A DNA stretch of 64,000 bases from Anaerocolumna sp. MB42-C2. GTDB taxonomy: Bacteria; Bacillota; Clostridia; Lachnospirales; Lachnospiraceae. The notes below the pieces were generated by a model. The model made no database searches. It was not told the origin of the DNA and saw only the letters and a program-made list of their open reading frames with translations. Below are positions 1 to 8,510 of the stretch, in pieces. A program made the translations under genes and the position numbers. The stretch is taken from contig NZ_CP133190.1 of assembly GCF_030913705.1 (NCBI RefSeq), positions 1,178,001 to 1,242,000 on the forward strand, in the 5' to 3' direction. How positions within the stretch are numbered: the stretch's first letter is position 1; every line of letters starts with the position of its first letter.

Positions 1-389
1 ACGATTATCCCTTTGGTGCTGCCCATGGTATGCCAAGCAGCGATTATTATTTCATTGATATAAATACCGGCGAATTTTATGATTTAAGTGATCTATTTAA
101 AGAGAACACGGATTACGCAAAGAAAATTAATGAAATCATCAACACCAAGATCCAGGAGCAAAGTAAATCGGAAGATTCTTTTATATTCCCGGATAGTTTT
201 AAAGGAATCTCTGAAAATCAATATTTTAAATTAACGGAAGATTCTCTCGTTATTTACTTTTATCCTTATGAAATTGCCCCATATGCTGCCGGATTTCCCG
301 AATTTGAAATTTCTTTCGAACAACTGCATGATATTATAGATTATGACGGCAACTTTTGGAAATCATTTCAGGATAAAACGGTTAATTAA
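1..389 (+). CDS. DUF3298 (RsiV-like) domain protein, C-terminal part
   Basis: The reading frame is open to the left edge of the window, so this is the 3' end of a longer gene. The visible part starts with a Gly-Ala-Ala-His-Gly stretch, followed by an IDINTGE segment and a LSDLFK segment. It ends with a PYEIAPYAAGFPEFEIS block that is typical of the DUF3298 domain of RsiV-like and DUF4163/DUF3298 proteins. Known members are often extracytoplasmic and membrane anchored, but the N-terminus that would show an anchor lies outside the window. A strong terminator follows directly. The domain call is by recognition of the conserved blocks; no function is claimed. Confidence 0.8.
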   Translation, partial: DYPFGAAHGMPSSDYYFIDINTGEFYDLSDLFKENTDYAKKINEIINTKIQEQSKSEDSFIFPDSFKGISENQYFKLTEDSLVIYFYPYEIAPYAAGFPEFEISFEQLHDIIDYDGNFWKSFQDKTVN

Positions 390-392
390 ATA

Positions 393-437
393 AAAAAACT
401 TTGTACTGCTTTATTTAAGCCGTACAAAGTTTTTTTG
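393..437 (+). terminator. Rho-independent terminator after DUF3298 gene
   Basis: A 14-bp perfect stem (AAAAAACTTTGTAC paired with GTACAAAGTTTTTT) around a 15-nt loop, ending in a T run, begins 4 nt after the stop codon. Confidence 0.88.
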
Positions 438-619
438 ACTCTTTGACAGTACACGAAAATGTTCTAATTCCAGAAAGGCATTCTGGATTTCTTTTTGCCC
501 ATCTTCCATAAAAGAATACTATAATTACAGTTCACTCCGTATATTTAAATAATTCTTAATCTTATTGGGCTTCTTAATTTTCTTACCCAATATGATAAAA
601 AACAGGCACAGGAGCTGTA

Positions 620-1528
620 ATGAAAACTTTAACCGGATTAATTAAACATCATGGCGGAATTATTTGTATCATTACCTATACAATAACCTGGTTCTTATTT
701 GGTTATCTCTATTGTTATATTGCTAATAATTCCAACGGACAATCTTTTGTATTTCATGAAGATATCCTCTTGCAAACTAAAATTATAGAATTCCAAAAAG
801 AACTTAAAATTAATATCAATCAAAATATTACAAAAGATTTATTTCTTAATTATGATAAGAATTTTATTTTGACTAAGTTAACGAAAAATGACAGTCCGCT
901 TATCACTTTTAATCTGTCTTCTGCCGGTATTAATCCAATTGGAGTAAACTGGGCAAATTATTACATAGCCAAATGGAAATCACAGGGTTTTAATTTCTGC
1001 AGCGCTGAAGTTATTGCAAGGAATCAGGTTGTTATGGATAATACAAAATACGTTAAAATCATGTTCAGTATCTACACCATTCCTACTGACACTATTAATA
1101 TTATATCCTCAAAGGATTTAGTTTATCTCCCGCAGGTTTATTCTATGTTAGTTAAAAAACAGCATGATTTCTTTATCTGGATAAAGGAAAATGATTTGGA
1201 TCTGTCAAATGAGAATTGGACTTTTACGGGAAATGACAATAAATTTGCTTCACTGGATTATGGAAAATTATTTATCTCCAACTCCATTAATTATTTGGAC
1301 CGTGCAATTGATATTATCTACAATTATGAGACCCAATGTAAGTTTAAATACCCTTTCATCGACTTTTTATATTTTAGTGCGGTAACTATTACTACTTTAG
1401 GTTATGGAGACATTCTGCCTAATTCTTCTTTGGTCCGCGAGTTGGTTATGACAGAAACCTTGATTGGTGTAATTATTCTAGCGATTTCAATTTCCTTTTT
1501 GTATGACAGGATAAAAAACAGGCGATAA
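620..1528 (+). CDS. Two-TM potassium-channel-like protein with large ectodomain
   Basis: One hydrophobic segment lies at about residues 13-33. It is followed by about 210 mostly polar residues, and then by a pore module at about 246-298: a pore helix, the filter TTLGYGD, and a final hydrophobic helix. TxGYGD is the selectivity filter of potassium channels (Ion_trans_2 family). In typical two-TM channels the first helix is followed almost at once by the pore, so the roughly 200-residue insertion between TM1 and the pore is unusual and would lie outside the membrane. The start has AGGAGC five bases upstream. No RCK/TrkA-N domain follows; the protein ends shortly after TM2. The pore is clear; ion selectivity and gating are inference. 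Confidence 0.75.
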   Translation: MKTLTGLIKHHGGIICIITYTITWFLFGYLYCYIANNSNGQSFVFHEDILLQTKIIEFQKELKININQNITKDLFLNYDKNFILTKLTKNDSPLITFNLSSAGINPIGVNWANYYIAKWKSQGFNFCSAEVIARNQVVMDNTKYVKIMFSIYTIPTDTINIISSKDLVYLPQVYSMLVKKQHDFFIWIKENDLDLSNENWTFTGNDNKFASLDYGKLFISNSINYLDRAIDIIYNYETQCKFKYPFIDFLYFSAVTITTLGYGDILPNSSLVRELVMTETLIGVIILAISISFLYDRIKNRR

Positions 1529-1801
1529 GCTTAAAAGTAACTCTAGACATAAAATATTTGAATAAATAATTCTGTATATTAATTTCCCTCAAATGAAATT
1601 GGGATTTCATGTTGATAGATGGTAAATTTTGTATTATAATGTTTATATCTATTATAATACCTTTATATTAATTTATTAATTTAACTAATCACTTCAATAA
1701 TTACTTTATCAATTACTTTAACAATTACTTTACTGTCTATTTATTGAACTGCATTTTATTGTTTTATATTAATTTTTCTTTTATTTAGAAAGGAAAAGGA
1801 T
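1529..1801. other. AT-rich intergenic region
   Basis: About 270 bases of very AT-rich sequence with short irregular repeats of the type TTAATTACTTTA. It must hold the promoter of the HIT gene, but no unambiguous -35/-10 pair stands out. No ORF, hairpin terminator or RNA was recognised. Confidence 0.4.
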
Positions 1802-2263
1802 ATGGGCTGCCTTATTTGTGAGAGAATTGAAATGATTAAAAACGGAACAAATCCATATTTTGTTACGGAACTAAATACCGGTTATGTTGTTCTTGGAGAT
1901 TATCAGAAGTATAAAGGTTATACTTGTTTCTTATGTAAAATGCATGTTACCGAGCTTCATTCCATGCCCTACGAATATAGGATAAAACATCTGGAAGAGA
2001 TGAGTATTGTCTCAGAAGCTGTTTTTCATGCATTTAAGGCAGATAAGATGAATCATGCCATGTTAGGAAATCTTGACAGCCATGTTCATTGGCACTTAAT
2101 ACCAAGAGTTATAGGTGATGCCCCCGCAAATGCTCCTATCTGGAGATTACCGGATGAGGAATTATTCAAAGACTCCTATCGTCCGGACACGGGAGAGTTA
2201 CAAGAAATGGTCATAAAACTAAGAAAAGAAATAAATTGTTTAACCAGTATATACGAGAATTAA
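1802..2263 (+). CDS. HIT family protein (nucleotide hydrolase/transferase)
   Basis: A 153-residue single-domain histidine-triad protein. The catalytic motif HVHWHLIPR is at residues 94-102, preceded by the typical LGN and by the GYVVLGDYQKYKGYTCFLCK strand block. The N-terminus carries CLIC (C3, C6), a possible metal site as in many HIT proteins. HIT enzymes hydrolyse nucleoside 5'-phosphoramidates or dinucleoside polyphosphates; the exact substrate cannot be read here. The start follows AGAAAGGAAAAGG. The next gene begins 22 bases after the stop, so the two are probably co-transcribed. Confidence 0.9.
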   Translation: MGCLICERIEMIKNGTNPYFVTELNTGYVVLGDYQKYKGYTCFLCKMHVTELHSMPYEYRIKHLEEMSIVSEAVFHAFKADKMNHAMLGNLDSHVHWHLIPRVIGDAPANAPIWRLPDEELFKDSYRPDTGELQEMVIKLRKEINCLTSIYEN

Positions 2264-2285
2264 TATTCTTATGAGGAGGCAGCTT

Positions 2286-3149
2286 TTGAATTACTTCATT
2301 ACTATGAACAAATGTGTTACCGGCTTTCGTGTTGATAACCAGTTTATTGATTGTATTTCCAATGACAGTGTTTTTAAAATAGATAAACAAACAAAAGAAA
2401 TAGTGTATTCCACAAAGCTTTTCAAAAAGGAAGGATTCTCCAGAAACTTAATATCCAATCACGAGTTATTAATCATTAGAGATTTCTACACTCTATATAT
2501 CTTGGATAAGAATAATTATTCCTGTGTATCTACTTTCCAATTAGGAACAGATTTACGCACAGATATTTGCGGCATGACAATGGATGAAACTAATATCTAT
2601 GCTTGTATAAGAAATGGTTCAATCATTGTTATTGAACTTAGTAACCTTACCATAAAAGGCGTATATCATGTATCTTCAAGCAGTATTTGGGATATAAAAG
2701 TTTATAGCAATGTTTTAATAGGCGGAAATGTTGAGGGGAATCTGCTGTTAATTGATAAAATAAAAATGGAACCTATGACCTCTATGATACTTGGTAAACA
2801 AAATATTGGAAGCATTTCTTTACAGAAGAATAAGGTATATGCTGCCGGGCAGGATAAAACACTTTATTTTGTGGACCTAGAGCATAGGACATGTATAACC
2901 AATAAACGAAATGTTCATAAAAGAATGTTCGACTGCGTAGGTATCTATAATAATTTCTTTATTACAATTTCCTATCCATGTAGCGAAATATCATTTTGGA
3001 ATAAGGAAACACTGGAATTTGTGGGATCTATAAATATCCCTCTCTCTTTGTCAGGACGTACTTTTATTGAAGACAATATTTTGTTTGTTGCTTCAAGAAA
3101 TATCAATGGAATCATCTCGCTTGACCTTAGATCTAACATCATCAAATGA
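2286..3149 (+). CDS. Beta-propeller (WD40/quinoprotein-like) protein
   Basis: About 288 residues rich in short beta strands. Roughly 40-residue units recur with the pattern variable strand, then VYAAGQDKTLYFVDLE-like or IYACIRNGSIIVIEL-like segments, as in WD40/quinoprotein propellers. There is no signal peptide and no catalytic motif. The frame is open from an ATG at 2271, but that ATG is followed directly by AGGAGG (2274-2279). A TTG at 2286 sits six bases after this Shine-Dalgarno sequence and is the more likely start. The gene lies 22 bases downstream of the HIT gene. Fold by pattern only; no function is known to me. Confidence 0.6.
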   Translation: MNYFITMNKCVTGFRVDNQFIDCISNDSVFKIDKQTKEIVYSTKLFKKEGFSRNLISNHELLIIRDFYTLYILDKNNYSCVSTFQLGTDLRTDICGMTMDETNIYACIRNGSIIVIELSNLTIKGVYHVSSSSIWDIKVYSNVLIGGNVEGNLLLIDKIKMEPMTSMILGKQNIGSISLQKNKVYAAGQDKTLYFVDLEHRTCITNKRNVHKRMFDCVGIYNNFFITISYPCSEISFWNKETLEFVGSINIPLSLSGRTFIEDNILFVASRNINGIISLDLRSNIIK

Positions 3150-3349
3150 GAATACATAAAATATTACTAAAGCACATTTATTCATACCAGAACTTGTCCT
3201 GTCCTGCATATGGACTGAACCGTTACTATTGAAGAAAACACCGAACATATTGTAGGTTAATATTCGTCTATGATATCTTAGAGGATTTAATATCTTTGCC
3301 ACAATAACTTAAATAAGGTTGCAATTAAATAAAAAGTGGAGGTTTTAAT

Positions 3350-3826
3350 ATGGAATTTAGGATAATATCATTGCCGGCATTCAAGGCGGCTTCATCAGGT
3401 GTAGATAAGAATTTTGATTTCTCACCCACCGGTGTTTTAGGTAAATTCGATAAATATTTTTCAGCTATCAAGCCATCAGACAGGGATAGTTTTTTACCGC
3501 GTGATTTTTTATATTTTGATGAAGAGAAACAAGGCATGGTATGGATATGGGCACTGAGCGAGGATATGGAGGACGGCGGAAATGAGGTAATTAATTTTGA
3601 TGGCGGTTGCTATTTGACTTATACCTATAAAGATGGTGACGAAGCAACAAATGAAAAATTATATCATGAAGCCTTAAACTATATCGAAACTTCGGATATT
3701 ATTGAAATGGATGTTCGAGCAAACCATTATGCTATGGGTCATATTATTACCCCGGCTGAAATTATTAAAGCTCAAGGCTGGGCACAAATGGAGACATTTA
3801 TACCAATTAAGCTAAAAAATAGCTGA
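3350..3826 (+). CDS. GyrI-like/AraC effector-binding domain protein
   Basis: A 158-residue protein without a DNA-binding domain. The order and content (FRIISLPAFKAASSGVDKNFDF at the start, MPRDF-like block, a YYLTYTYKDGD-like strand, HYAMGHIITPAE near the end, final METFIPIKL) match stand-alone GyrI-like small-molecule-binding proteins related to the effector domains of AraC and MerR regulators. Such proteins bind hydrophobic or cationic ligands or act on other proteins; the ligand here is unknown. GTGGAGG lies eight bases before the ATG. The following unknown gene is on the same strand 77 bases downstream. Confidence 0.6.
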   Translation: MEFRIISLPAFKAASSGVDKNFDFSPTGVLGKFDKYFSAIKPSDRDSFLPRDFLYFDEEKQGMVWIWALSEDMEDGGNEVINFDGGCYLTYTYKDGDEATNEKLYHEALNYIETSDIIEMDVRANHYAMGHIITPAEIIKAQGWAQMETFIPIKLKNS

Positions 3827-3842
3827 TTTGTATTTCTTGTTA

Positions 3843-3863
3843 TTTGTATTAGACCAATACAAA
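3843..3863. repeat. Short inverted repeat between two small genes
   Basis: TTTGTATT and AATACAAA form an 8-bp perfect dyad around AGACC in the 77-base gap before the cysteine-rich gene. It could be a weak terminator or an operator; there is no T run directly after it. Confidence 0.5.
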
Positions 3864-3903
3864 ATAAATAGTTGTAAAAGCAAACTATAAAAGGAATGAA
3901 TAA

Positions 3904-4407
3904 ATGAAAACTATATTAGCAGAAGAACGATTTAATTTTATATCAGATGAAAACAAGAAGTTTATTATTGCTTTTAATAATGAGATTTCAAAACTCGGTT
4001 ACGGTTTCGGAGGTAATATTGGCAGTGGCTATTGTTGGGGTAAATATATGATTATTTATTCCAGGATTGGTATAAAAAGCAAAAAAGTTGTTGCACGTAT
4101 CTATATCAGGGAAGATAGCATTGTACTTCGGCTTTTTTTTAATAATATTGACAATCACCGTGATCATATTGAACATTCACCTAAATATATAAAAGACGTT
4201 TTTACAGGGGAATACGGCAAATGTAATCATTGTCATAATGATAAGGGCGGAAAATGCAGATTCAGAAAGACATATTCCATAGACAATAAATTTATCGAAA
4301 AATGCAATGGTATTACTTTTGAATTTTCAGAACCCGATTTAAAAAAATTACCTGATTATATGAATTTGCTAAATGAATTTTATCCAAAAAGAAGAAGTAC
4401 GATTTAA
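3904..4407 (+). CDS. Cysteine-rich protein of unknown function
   Basis: A 167-residue soluble protein that I do not recognise as a named family. Visible are C44 and a cluster C107, C110, H111, C118 and C134, in a spacing suited to a small zinc or iron site, followed by a FEFSEPDLKKLPDYM block. The N-terminal half is mixed alpha/beta with GYGFGGNIGSGYCWG. There is no signal peptide, so the CNHCH string is unlikely to be a haem site. The gene follows the GyrI-like gene and may be co-expressed. GGAATGAATAA precedes the ATG. Confidence 0.55.
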   Translation: MKTILAEERFNFISDENKKFIIAFNNEISKLGYGFGGNIGSGYCWGKYMIIYSRIGIKSKKVVARIYIREDSIVLRLFFNNIDNHRDHIEHSPKYIKDVFTGEYGKCNHCHNDKGGKCRFRKTYSIDNKFIEKCNGITFEFSEPDLKKLPDYMNLLNEFYPKRRSTI

Positions 4408-4408
4408 T

Positions 4409-4444
4409 AGGCGTTCACAAGAAACAAGTTCATTATGAACGCCT
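4409..4444. repeat. Inverted repeat between convergent genes
   Basis: AGGCGTTCA and TGAACGCCT form a 9-bp perfect stem with an 18-nt loop between the cysteine-rich gene (+) and the DUF2935 gene (-). There is no clear T run on either side. It is probably a shared transcription end, but weaker than a canonical terminator. Confidence 0.5.
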
Positions 4445-4478
4445 TACAACCGTATCAAATATAGTACATTTTTCTTCA

Positions 4479-5285
4479 TCATTCAATCCTTGGTTTGGCC
4501 GGGTCACAATCCGGTTTTGCTGTTTTTGCTATTTGGGATAATTTCCTTAAATAGTAACATTCTTCTCTTGCCATATGGTCGGCCATCAGCGGCATTAAAG
4601 TCCCTAACAGCCGCCCATCTGTTCGTAATGCCATAATCTCTTCCAACAGTTCCATAAAAGGTACCATAGTATTTACTGTCTGTTCATTTAAACGTTCTAA
4701 AGATGGAAAATTATCTAATCCGGTACGAAGATATCCTTCTACCTGAACTGATTTCATAAACAAATCAGTAAATTCTTTTTCGTACCACGTGCTTTCTTCT
4801 ATCATGTCCTTCTCAACTTCATCCATATTCGCAGCTACGCTGGCTGCGTGCCCCACCGCATCGGATAACCACCTAAGATGGTAATGGATCGGATGAAAGA
4901 TCGGATTCTCTCCTTCTGAGGCTGCAACAAGTACTAATATATATTCCTCCAGTTCATTAATCATATGGTTATAAAAGGAAGTGGGTAAATGTACTTTTAT
5001 ATCATTCGTCAAGGTAAGCGCCATAAGTTCTAATTTAAATTTACGAAATTCGTATGTAAGTTCATATGCCTTTTGGTTTAATTGATCCAGTTCAGATTGT
5101 GTAAGCTGCTCTCTTGCTTTCGCCAGTAACTCATCATACTTATCCATATACTGTTTTGCTTTTTTTATGGGTTCAATTTCATTCGGAGCAAGAGAATAAA
5201 AAATAAATCTTGCATGATCCCCCAAAATCTGAAGCCAAAACCGGTGCTCGAAAACCACTTCATTTGTAAACATAATATTTACCAA
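4479..5285 (-). CDS. DUF2935 family protein
   Basis: About 268 mostly alpha-helical residues. The FTNEVVFEHRFWLQILGDHARF opening and a second similar half (WYEKEFTDLFMKSV... ECYYLRKL) match DUF2935, a duplicated helical-bundle family common in spore-forming Firmicutes and thought to have a ferritin-like arrangement. Conserved E and H residues in both halves could bind metal. The frame can be opened with a GTG at 5297, but GAGG lies at that point with a TTG at 5285 six bases on; an ATG at 5273 is also possible. No partner gene is nearby. Function unknown. Confidence 0.75.
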   Translation of the reverse strand: MVNIMFTNEVVFEHRFWLQILGDHARFIFYSLAPNEIEPIKKAKQYMDKYDELLAKAREQLTQSELDQLNQKAYELTYEFRKFKLELMALTLTNDIKVHLPTSFYNHMINELEEYILVLVAASEGENPIFHPIHYHLRWLSDAVGHAASVAANMDEVEKDMIEESTWYEKEFTDLFMKSVQVEGYLRTGLDNFPSLERLNEQTVNTMVPFMELLEEIMALRTDGRLLGTLMPLMADHMAREECYYLRKLSQIAKTAKPDCDPAKPRIE

Positions 5286-5445
5286 GCAATACCTCACATC
5301 TTAAATTTGTTACTATTATATGCTATAAATCCTTAAAGTGAATAATAGAATGAAAAATTTAATAAATCTTCCAGCTGCCATTTATTTTTCAGATAGAAAT
5401 GTTACCTAAAAAATCAATGAAAATGTTCAAAATATTTAAAAACCC

Positions 5446-5476
5446 TTGACCTAGAGCTACCTCTAGGATATATAAT
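5446..5476 (+). promoter_or_regulatory. MerR-type promoter/operator of the aldo/keto reductase
   Basis: The -35 TTGACC (5446-5451) and the -10 TATAAT (5471-5476) are separated by 19 bp, the elongated spacer typical of MerR-family controlled promoters. A perfect 7-bp dyad CCTAGAG-CTAC-CTCTAGG (5450-5467) fills the spacer. The layout predicts activation by a MerR-family protein. No matching regulator gene lies next to it. Confidence 0.82.
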
Positions 5477-5543
5477 CAAAACATGGATTATCAATACAAA
5501 AAATATCTAAAACTAAATTATAATCCAGGAAAAGAGGTATATT

Positions 5544-6461
5544 ATGAAAACAATAAATATGTCAAACGGAGCTGTTCTTGCTTCTGAAATTTCATTAGGT
5601 TGTATGAGAATCGCTGATTTATCAGATAAAGATGCGGCTAATTTAATTCAGACTGCGGTAGATGAGGGAATTAACTTTTTTGATCATGCCGATATCTATG
5701 CAGGCGGTAAATCGGAAGAATTATTTGCTAAAGCAGTGGATATGAATAAAATTGACCGTGAAAAGTTAATAATTCAGACAAAATGCGGGATCAGACCAGG
5801 TTTCTTCGACTTTTCAAAGGAACATATATTAGAAGCGGTAGATGGTAGTTTAAAACGTCTGAATACCGAATACATTGACGTGTTGCTGCTTCACAGACCT
5901 GATACTTTAGTCGAACCGGAAGAGGTTGCGGAAGCTTTTGATCGATTGCTCAGCAGCGGAAAGGTGCGTAATTTTGGTGTAAGTAATCAAAATCCTATGC
6001 AGATAGAACTGTTAAGCTCTTATCTAAATCAAAAAATTGTAGCGAATCAATTACAGCTCAGCATAACTAATACAGGAATGATTGATGCCGGACTTAATGT
6101 AAATATGAAAATCGACAGCTCTATTGTTAGAGACGGCAGCATCCTTGATTACTGCAGACTTAAAAATATTACAATTCAGGCATGGTCTCCTTTCCAATAT
6201 GGATTCTTTGAAGGTGTATTTTTAAATAATGAGAAATTTCCTGAATTAAATCAAAAAATTGACGAAATTGCAAAAGCAAAGGGTGTTACTAATTCTGCTA
6301 TCGCTGTGGCCTGGATCTTAAGACATCCTGCTAAAATACAAACTATCGTAGGAACCACCAACGCAAAACGTTTGAAAGATATCTGTAACGCATCCAATGT
6401 AGAGTTAACGAGACAGGAATGGTATGAGATCTACAGAGCTGCCGGTAATAAACTGCCGTAA
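5544..6461 (+). CDS. Aldo/keto reductase
   Basis: A 305-residue NAD(P)H-dependent oxidoreductase with the AKR (beta/alpha)8 signature. FFDHADIYAGGKSEE supplies the catalytic Asp and Tyr, IIQTKCGIR the Lys and VLLLHRPD the His. RHPAKIQTIVGTTNAKRL near the C-terminus is the cofactor-binding block. It resembles the YdhF-like branch of aldo/keto reductases; the substrate is not evident. AAAAGAGG lies 8 bases before the ATG. It is a single gene driven by a MerR-type promoter, suggesting induction by a xenobiotic, aldehyde or other stress. A large hairpin follows. Confidence 0.9.
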   Translation: MKTINMSNGAVLASEISLGCMRIADLSDKDAANLIQTAVDEGINFFDHADIYAGGKSEELFAKAVDMNKIDREKLIIQTKCGIRPGFFDFSKEHILEAVDGSLKRLNTEYIDVLLLHRPDTLVEPEEVAEAFDRLLSSGKVRNFGVSNQNPMQIELLSSYLNQKIVANQLQLSITNTGMIDAGLNVNMKIDSSIVRDGSILDYCRLKNITIQAWSPFQYGFFEGVFLNNEKFPELNQKIDEIAKAKGVTNSAIAVAWILRHPAKIQTIVGTTNAKRLKDICNASNVELTRQEWYEIYRAAGNKLP

Positions 6462-6521
6462 GCCTCGTTGCAGCCACTTACAATTGGAATGATAAATCTG
6501 ATATGAATAACCCACCCAAAC

Positions 6522-6579
6522 TAAGAGCCGATTATAACCCGTTTATTTAGCAGATAAACGGGTTAATAACCGGCTCTTA
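6522..6579. terminator. Long hairpin between convergent genes
   Basis: A two-part stem: TAAGAGCCG with CGGCTCTTA outside, and AACCCGTTTAT with ATAAACGGGTT inside. It lies between the aldo/keto reductase (+) and chitinase (-) genes. It lacks a strong T run but is well placed as a bidirectional terminator. Confidence 0.65.
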
Positions 6580-6633
6580 CATTTGAAACTACTTTCCGCT
6601 TTTTCAGTTTTTTATTATTACTCTTATAATTCC

Positions 6634-8214
6634 TTATTTTAATCCGTTATACAAAGAATTCAATAAAATTCTGTTTGGATCCTGGCTTAACTCCCAAATC
6701 ATTGCTCCGCCTAAACTTTTTGATTTAATATACTGTGCTTTATAACCAATAGATTGTTCATCCTCATAACTGATAAATACGGAACCGTTAAACAACCAGG
6801 GTACCATGGACTGGCTGTGAAAATATCGCACGTATGCGGGATTATTTAAGTATGTAGCAGCAATAATCCCATAACTGATAGAGGAACTTCCGGCATAGGT
6901 CTGGTATAAACCGCTATTTAGATTAGGAACCGAACTATAAACATAGCCATAGAAAGGAACGCCCATAACAATTTTGTCAGCAGGGAAACCGGTCTTTAAC
7001 CATAGACTCACACTTTCATCCATACTCCATTTGTATTGCGGTGAAGAATCCGTATTAGAAAATAAAGGTGCATTAAAATCTGTATAGGTATCCCAGGTAC
7101 CATGAATATCATAGGTCATTATATTACCATAATCCACATATTGTTTTAGCTGATTCAGCTCTGTGTTATTAATATAGGAATATGAGCCTGCCCCTGCAAA
7201 GGAAAGAATATATTGTTTTCCATCTGCTGCTCCCCTTGCATCTAATTTTTCACGAAGCTTTTGCATTAAAAGGGTAAAATTCTGTTTATCCGCCGTTCTT
7301 CTGACATTAGTAGCTAATCCTCCACTCACTGGGTATTCCCAGTCGATATCAACTCCGTCAAAACCATATTTAGTGATAAAATCCACACAACTGTCCGCAA
7401 ATATGGTTCTGGAAGCATCCGTCAGAGCAACATCGGAGAAACTGCCTGACCATGACCAGCCTCCAATGGAGATTATTGTTCTGAGCTCGGGGTTTAATTT
7501 TTTTAATTCATTTAACTTAGCGAAATTAATTAAATCAATATCCGGATATCCTAAAGTAATCTTCAAATCGCTTCCGATATTGGCAAAAGCATAATTAATG
7601 TGGGTTAATTTACCTGCATCCACCATATTTGGATAAAAACCGGAATAAGCTGCCCAAGCAGCATAATACCCTACTATCCTCTGTTGAGGTACTATAGGAG
7701 CTGGACTTACAGTTGGTGTTGGTGTCACGCTTACGATTGGAGTTGGTGTGACTGTTGGAGAAGGCGTTGCTGATGGTACCGGCGTTACTGTTGGTGTCGG
7801 AGTTACTGTTGGTGTCGGAGTTACTGTTGGTGTCACTGACAAAGTCTTTATCGTTAGGATATTACTCGAACTCGAAAGATTTCCTGCCGTATCTTTGGCT
7901 TTCACTGAAAATTGATAAGTTGTGGAGGGTGCTAAACCATTTGCAGTAAATGTTGTTGCAGAAGTATTACCGATAAGCACATTATTTTTATACAGGTTGT
8001 AAGATATTATACCGACTTTGTCGTAGGATGCATTCCAGGTAAACGAAGCCGATAGATCAGAAATAGTAACAGCTCTTAAATTTACTGGCGTAGTAGGTGG
8101 AGTTTTATCCGCCTTTGCAGCTAAAACATTAGAATGATAAGAATTCATTAAAGCAAAAATAATAACTAATATTACTATGTACATTTGTTTTTTCCCTAGA
8201 AACTTTTTCGTCAT
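6634..8214 (-). CDS. Secreted GH18 chitinase-like glycosidase with FN3 domain
   Basis: 526 residues. A lysine-rich start with a hydrophobic stretch at about 11-33 forms a signal peptide. A fibronectin type III domain follows at about 38-125, then a Pro/Thr-rich linker (about 127-176) of TPTVTP-like repeats, and a GH18 catalytic domain (about 178-526). The GH18 signature DGVDIDWEYP is intact (D286, D289, D291, E293, with E293 the acid/base). YAFANIG, ISIGGWSWSG, NIMTYDIHG and the C-terminal GGAMIWELSQD are the other GH18 blocks. The protein should hydrolyse chitin or related N-acetylglucosamine polymers outside the cell. AAGGATGG lies 7-8 bases before the ATG. No chitin-binding module is visible. 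Confidence 0.93.
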   Translation of the reverse strand: MTKKFLGKKQMYIVILVIIFALMNSYHSNVLAAKADKTPPTTPVNLRAVTISDLSASFTWNASYDKVGIISYNLYKNNVLIGNTSATTFTANGLAPSTTYQFSVKAKDTAGNLSSSSNILTIKTLSVTPTVTPTPTVTPTPTVTPVPSATPSPTVTPTPIVSVTPTPTVSPAPIVPQQRIVGYYAAWAAYSGFYPNMVDAGKLTHINYAFANIGSDLKITLGYPDIDLINFAKLNELKKLNPELRTIISIGGWSWSGSFSDVALTDASRTIFADSCVDFITKYGFDGVDIDWEYPVSGGLATNVRRTADKQNFTLLMQKLREKLDARGAADGKQYILSFAGAGSYSYINNTELNQLKQYVDYGNIMTYDIHGTWDTYTDFNAPLFSNTDSSPQYKWSMDESVSLWLKTGFPADKIVMGVPFYGYVYSSVPNLNSGLYQTYAGSSSISYGIIAATYLNNPAYVRYFHSQSMVPWLFNGSVFISYEDEQSIGYKAQYIKSKSLGGAMIWELSQDPNRILLNSLYNGLK

Positions 8215-8510
8215 ACAGAGCCCATCCTTATTGTTTATTTTATTAAAGATTTGAAAAAGCAGGAAGAAAATAAATAACTATTTTATACATTACCGGTAAT
8301 ATATTTCGTTATTATATAATAATGTTAACAATTTCAGAGAACTCTGTCAACGAAATTGCGTCATAATGCACATAGTATATTTTGGTAATACTTAAATTCT
8401 TAATTAAAATTTCACCCTTAAATGATTAAAGGTTCTTAATTTTTCTCAAATATAAACTGCCTTTATTAAATACTTTACTTATTATTTACTTATTCTATTT
8501 TACAGTTTAA
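8215..8510. other. AT-rich intergenic region upstream of chitinase gene
   Basis: About 296 bases between the chitinase start and the end of the radical SAM gene, both on the minus strand. It is AT-rich and should contain the chitinase promoter. No hairpin, operator or small ORF was convincing. Confidence 0.4.

Noticed and set aside
4222..4260. CNHCH in the cysteine-rich protein resembles a c-type haem site.
   Set aside because: There is no signal peptide or membrane anchor, and further cysteines nearby fit a metal-binding cluster better.
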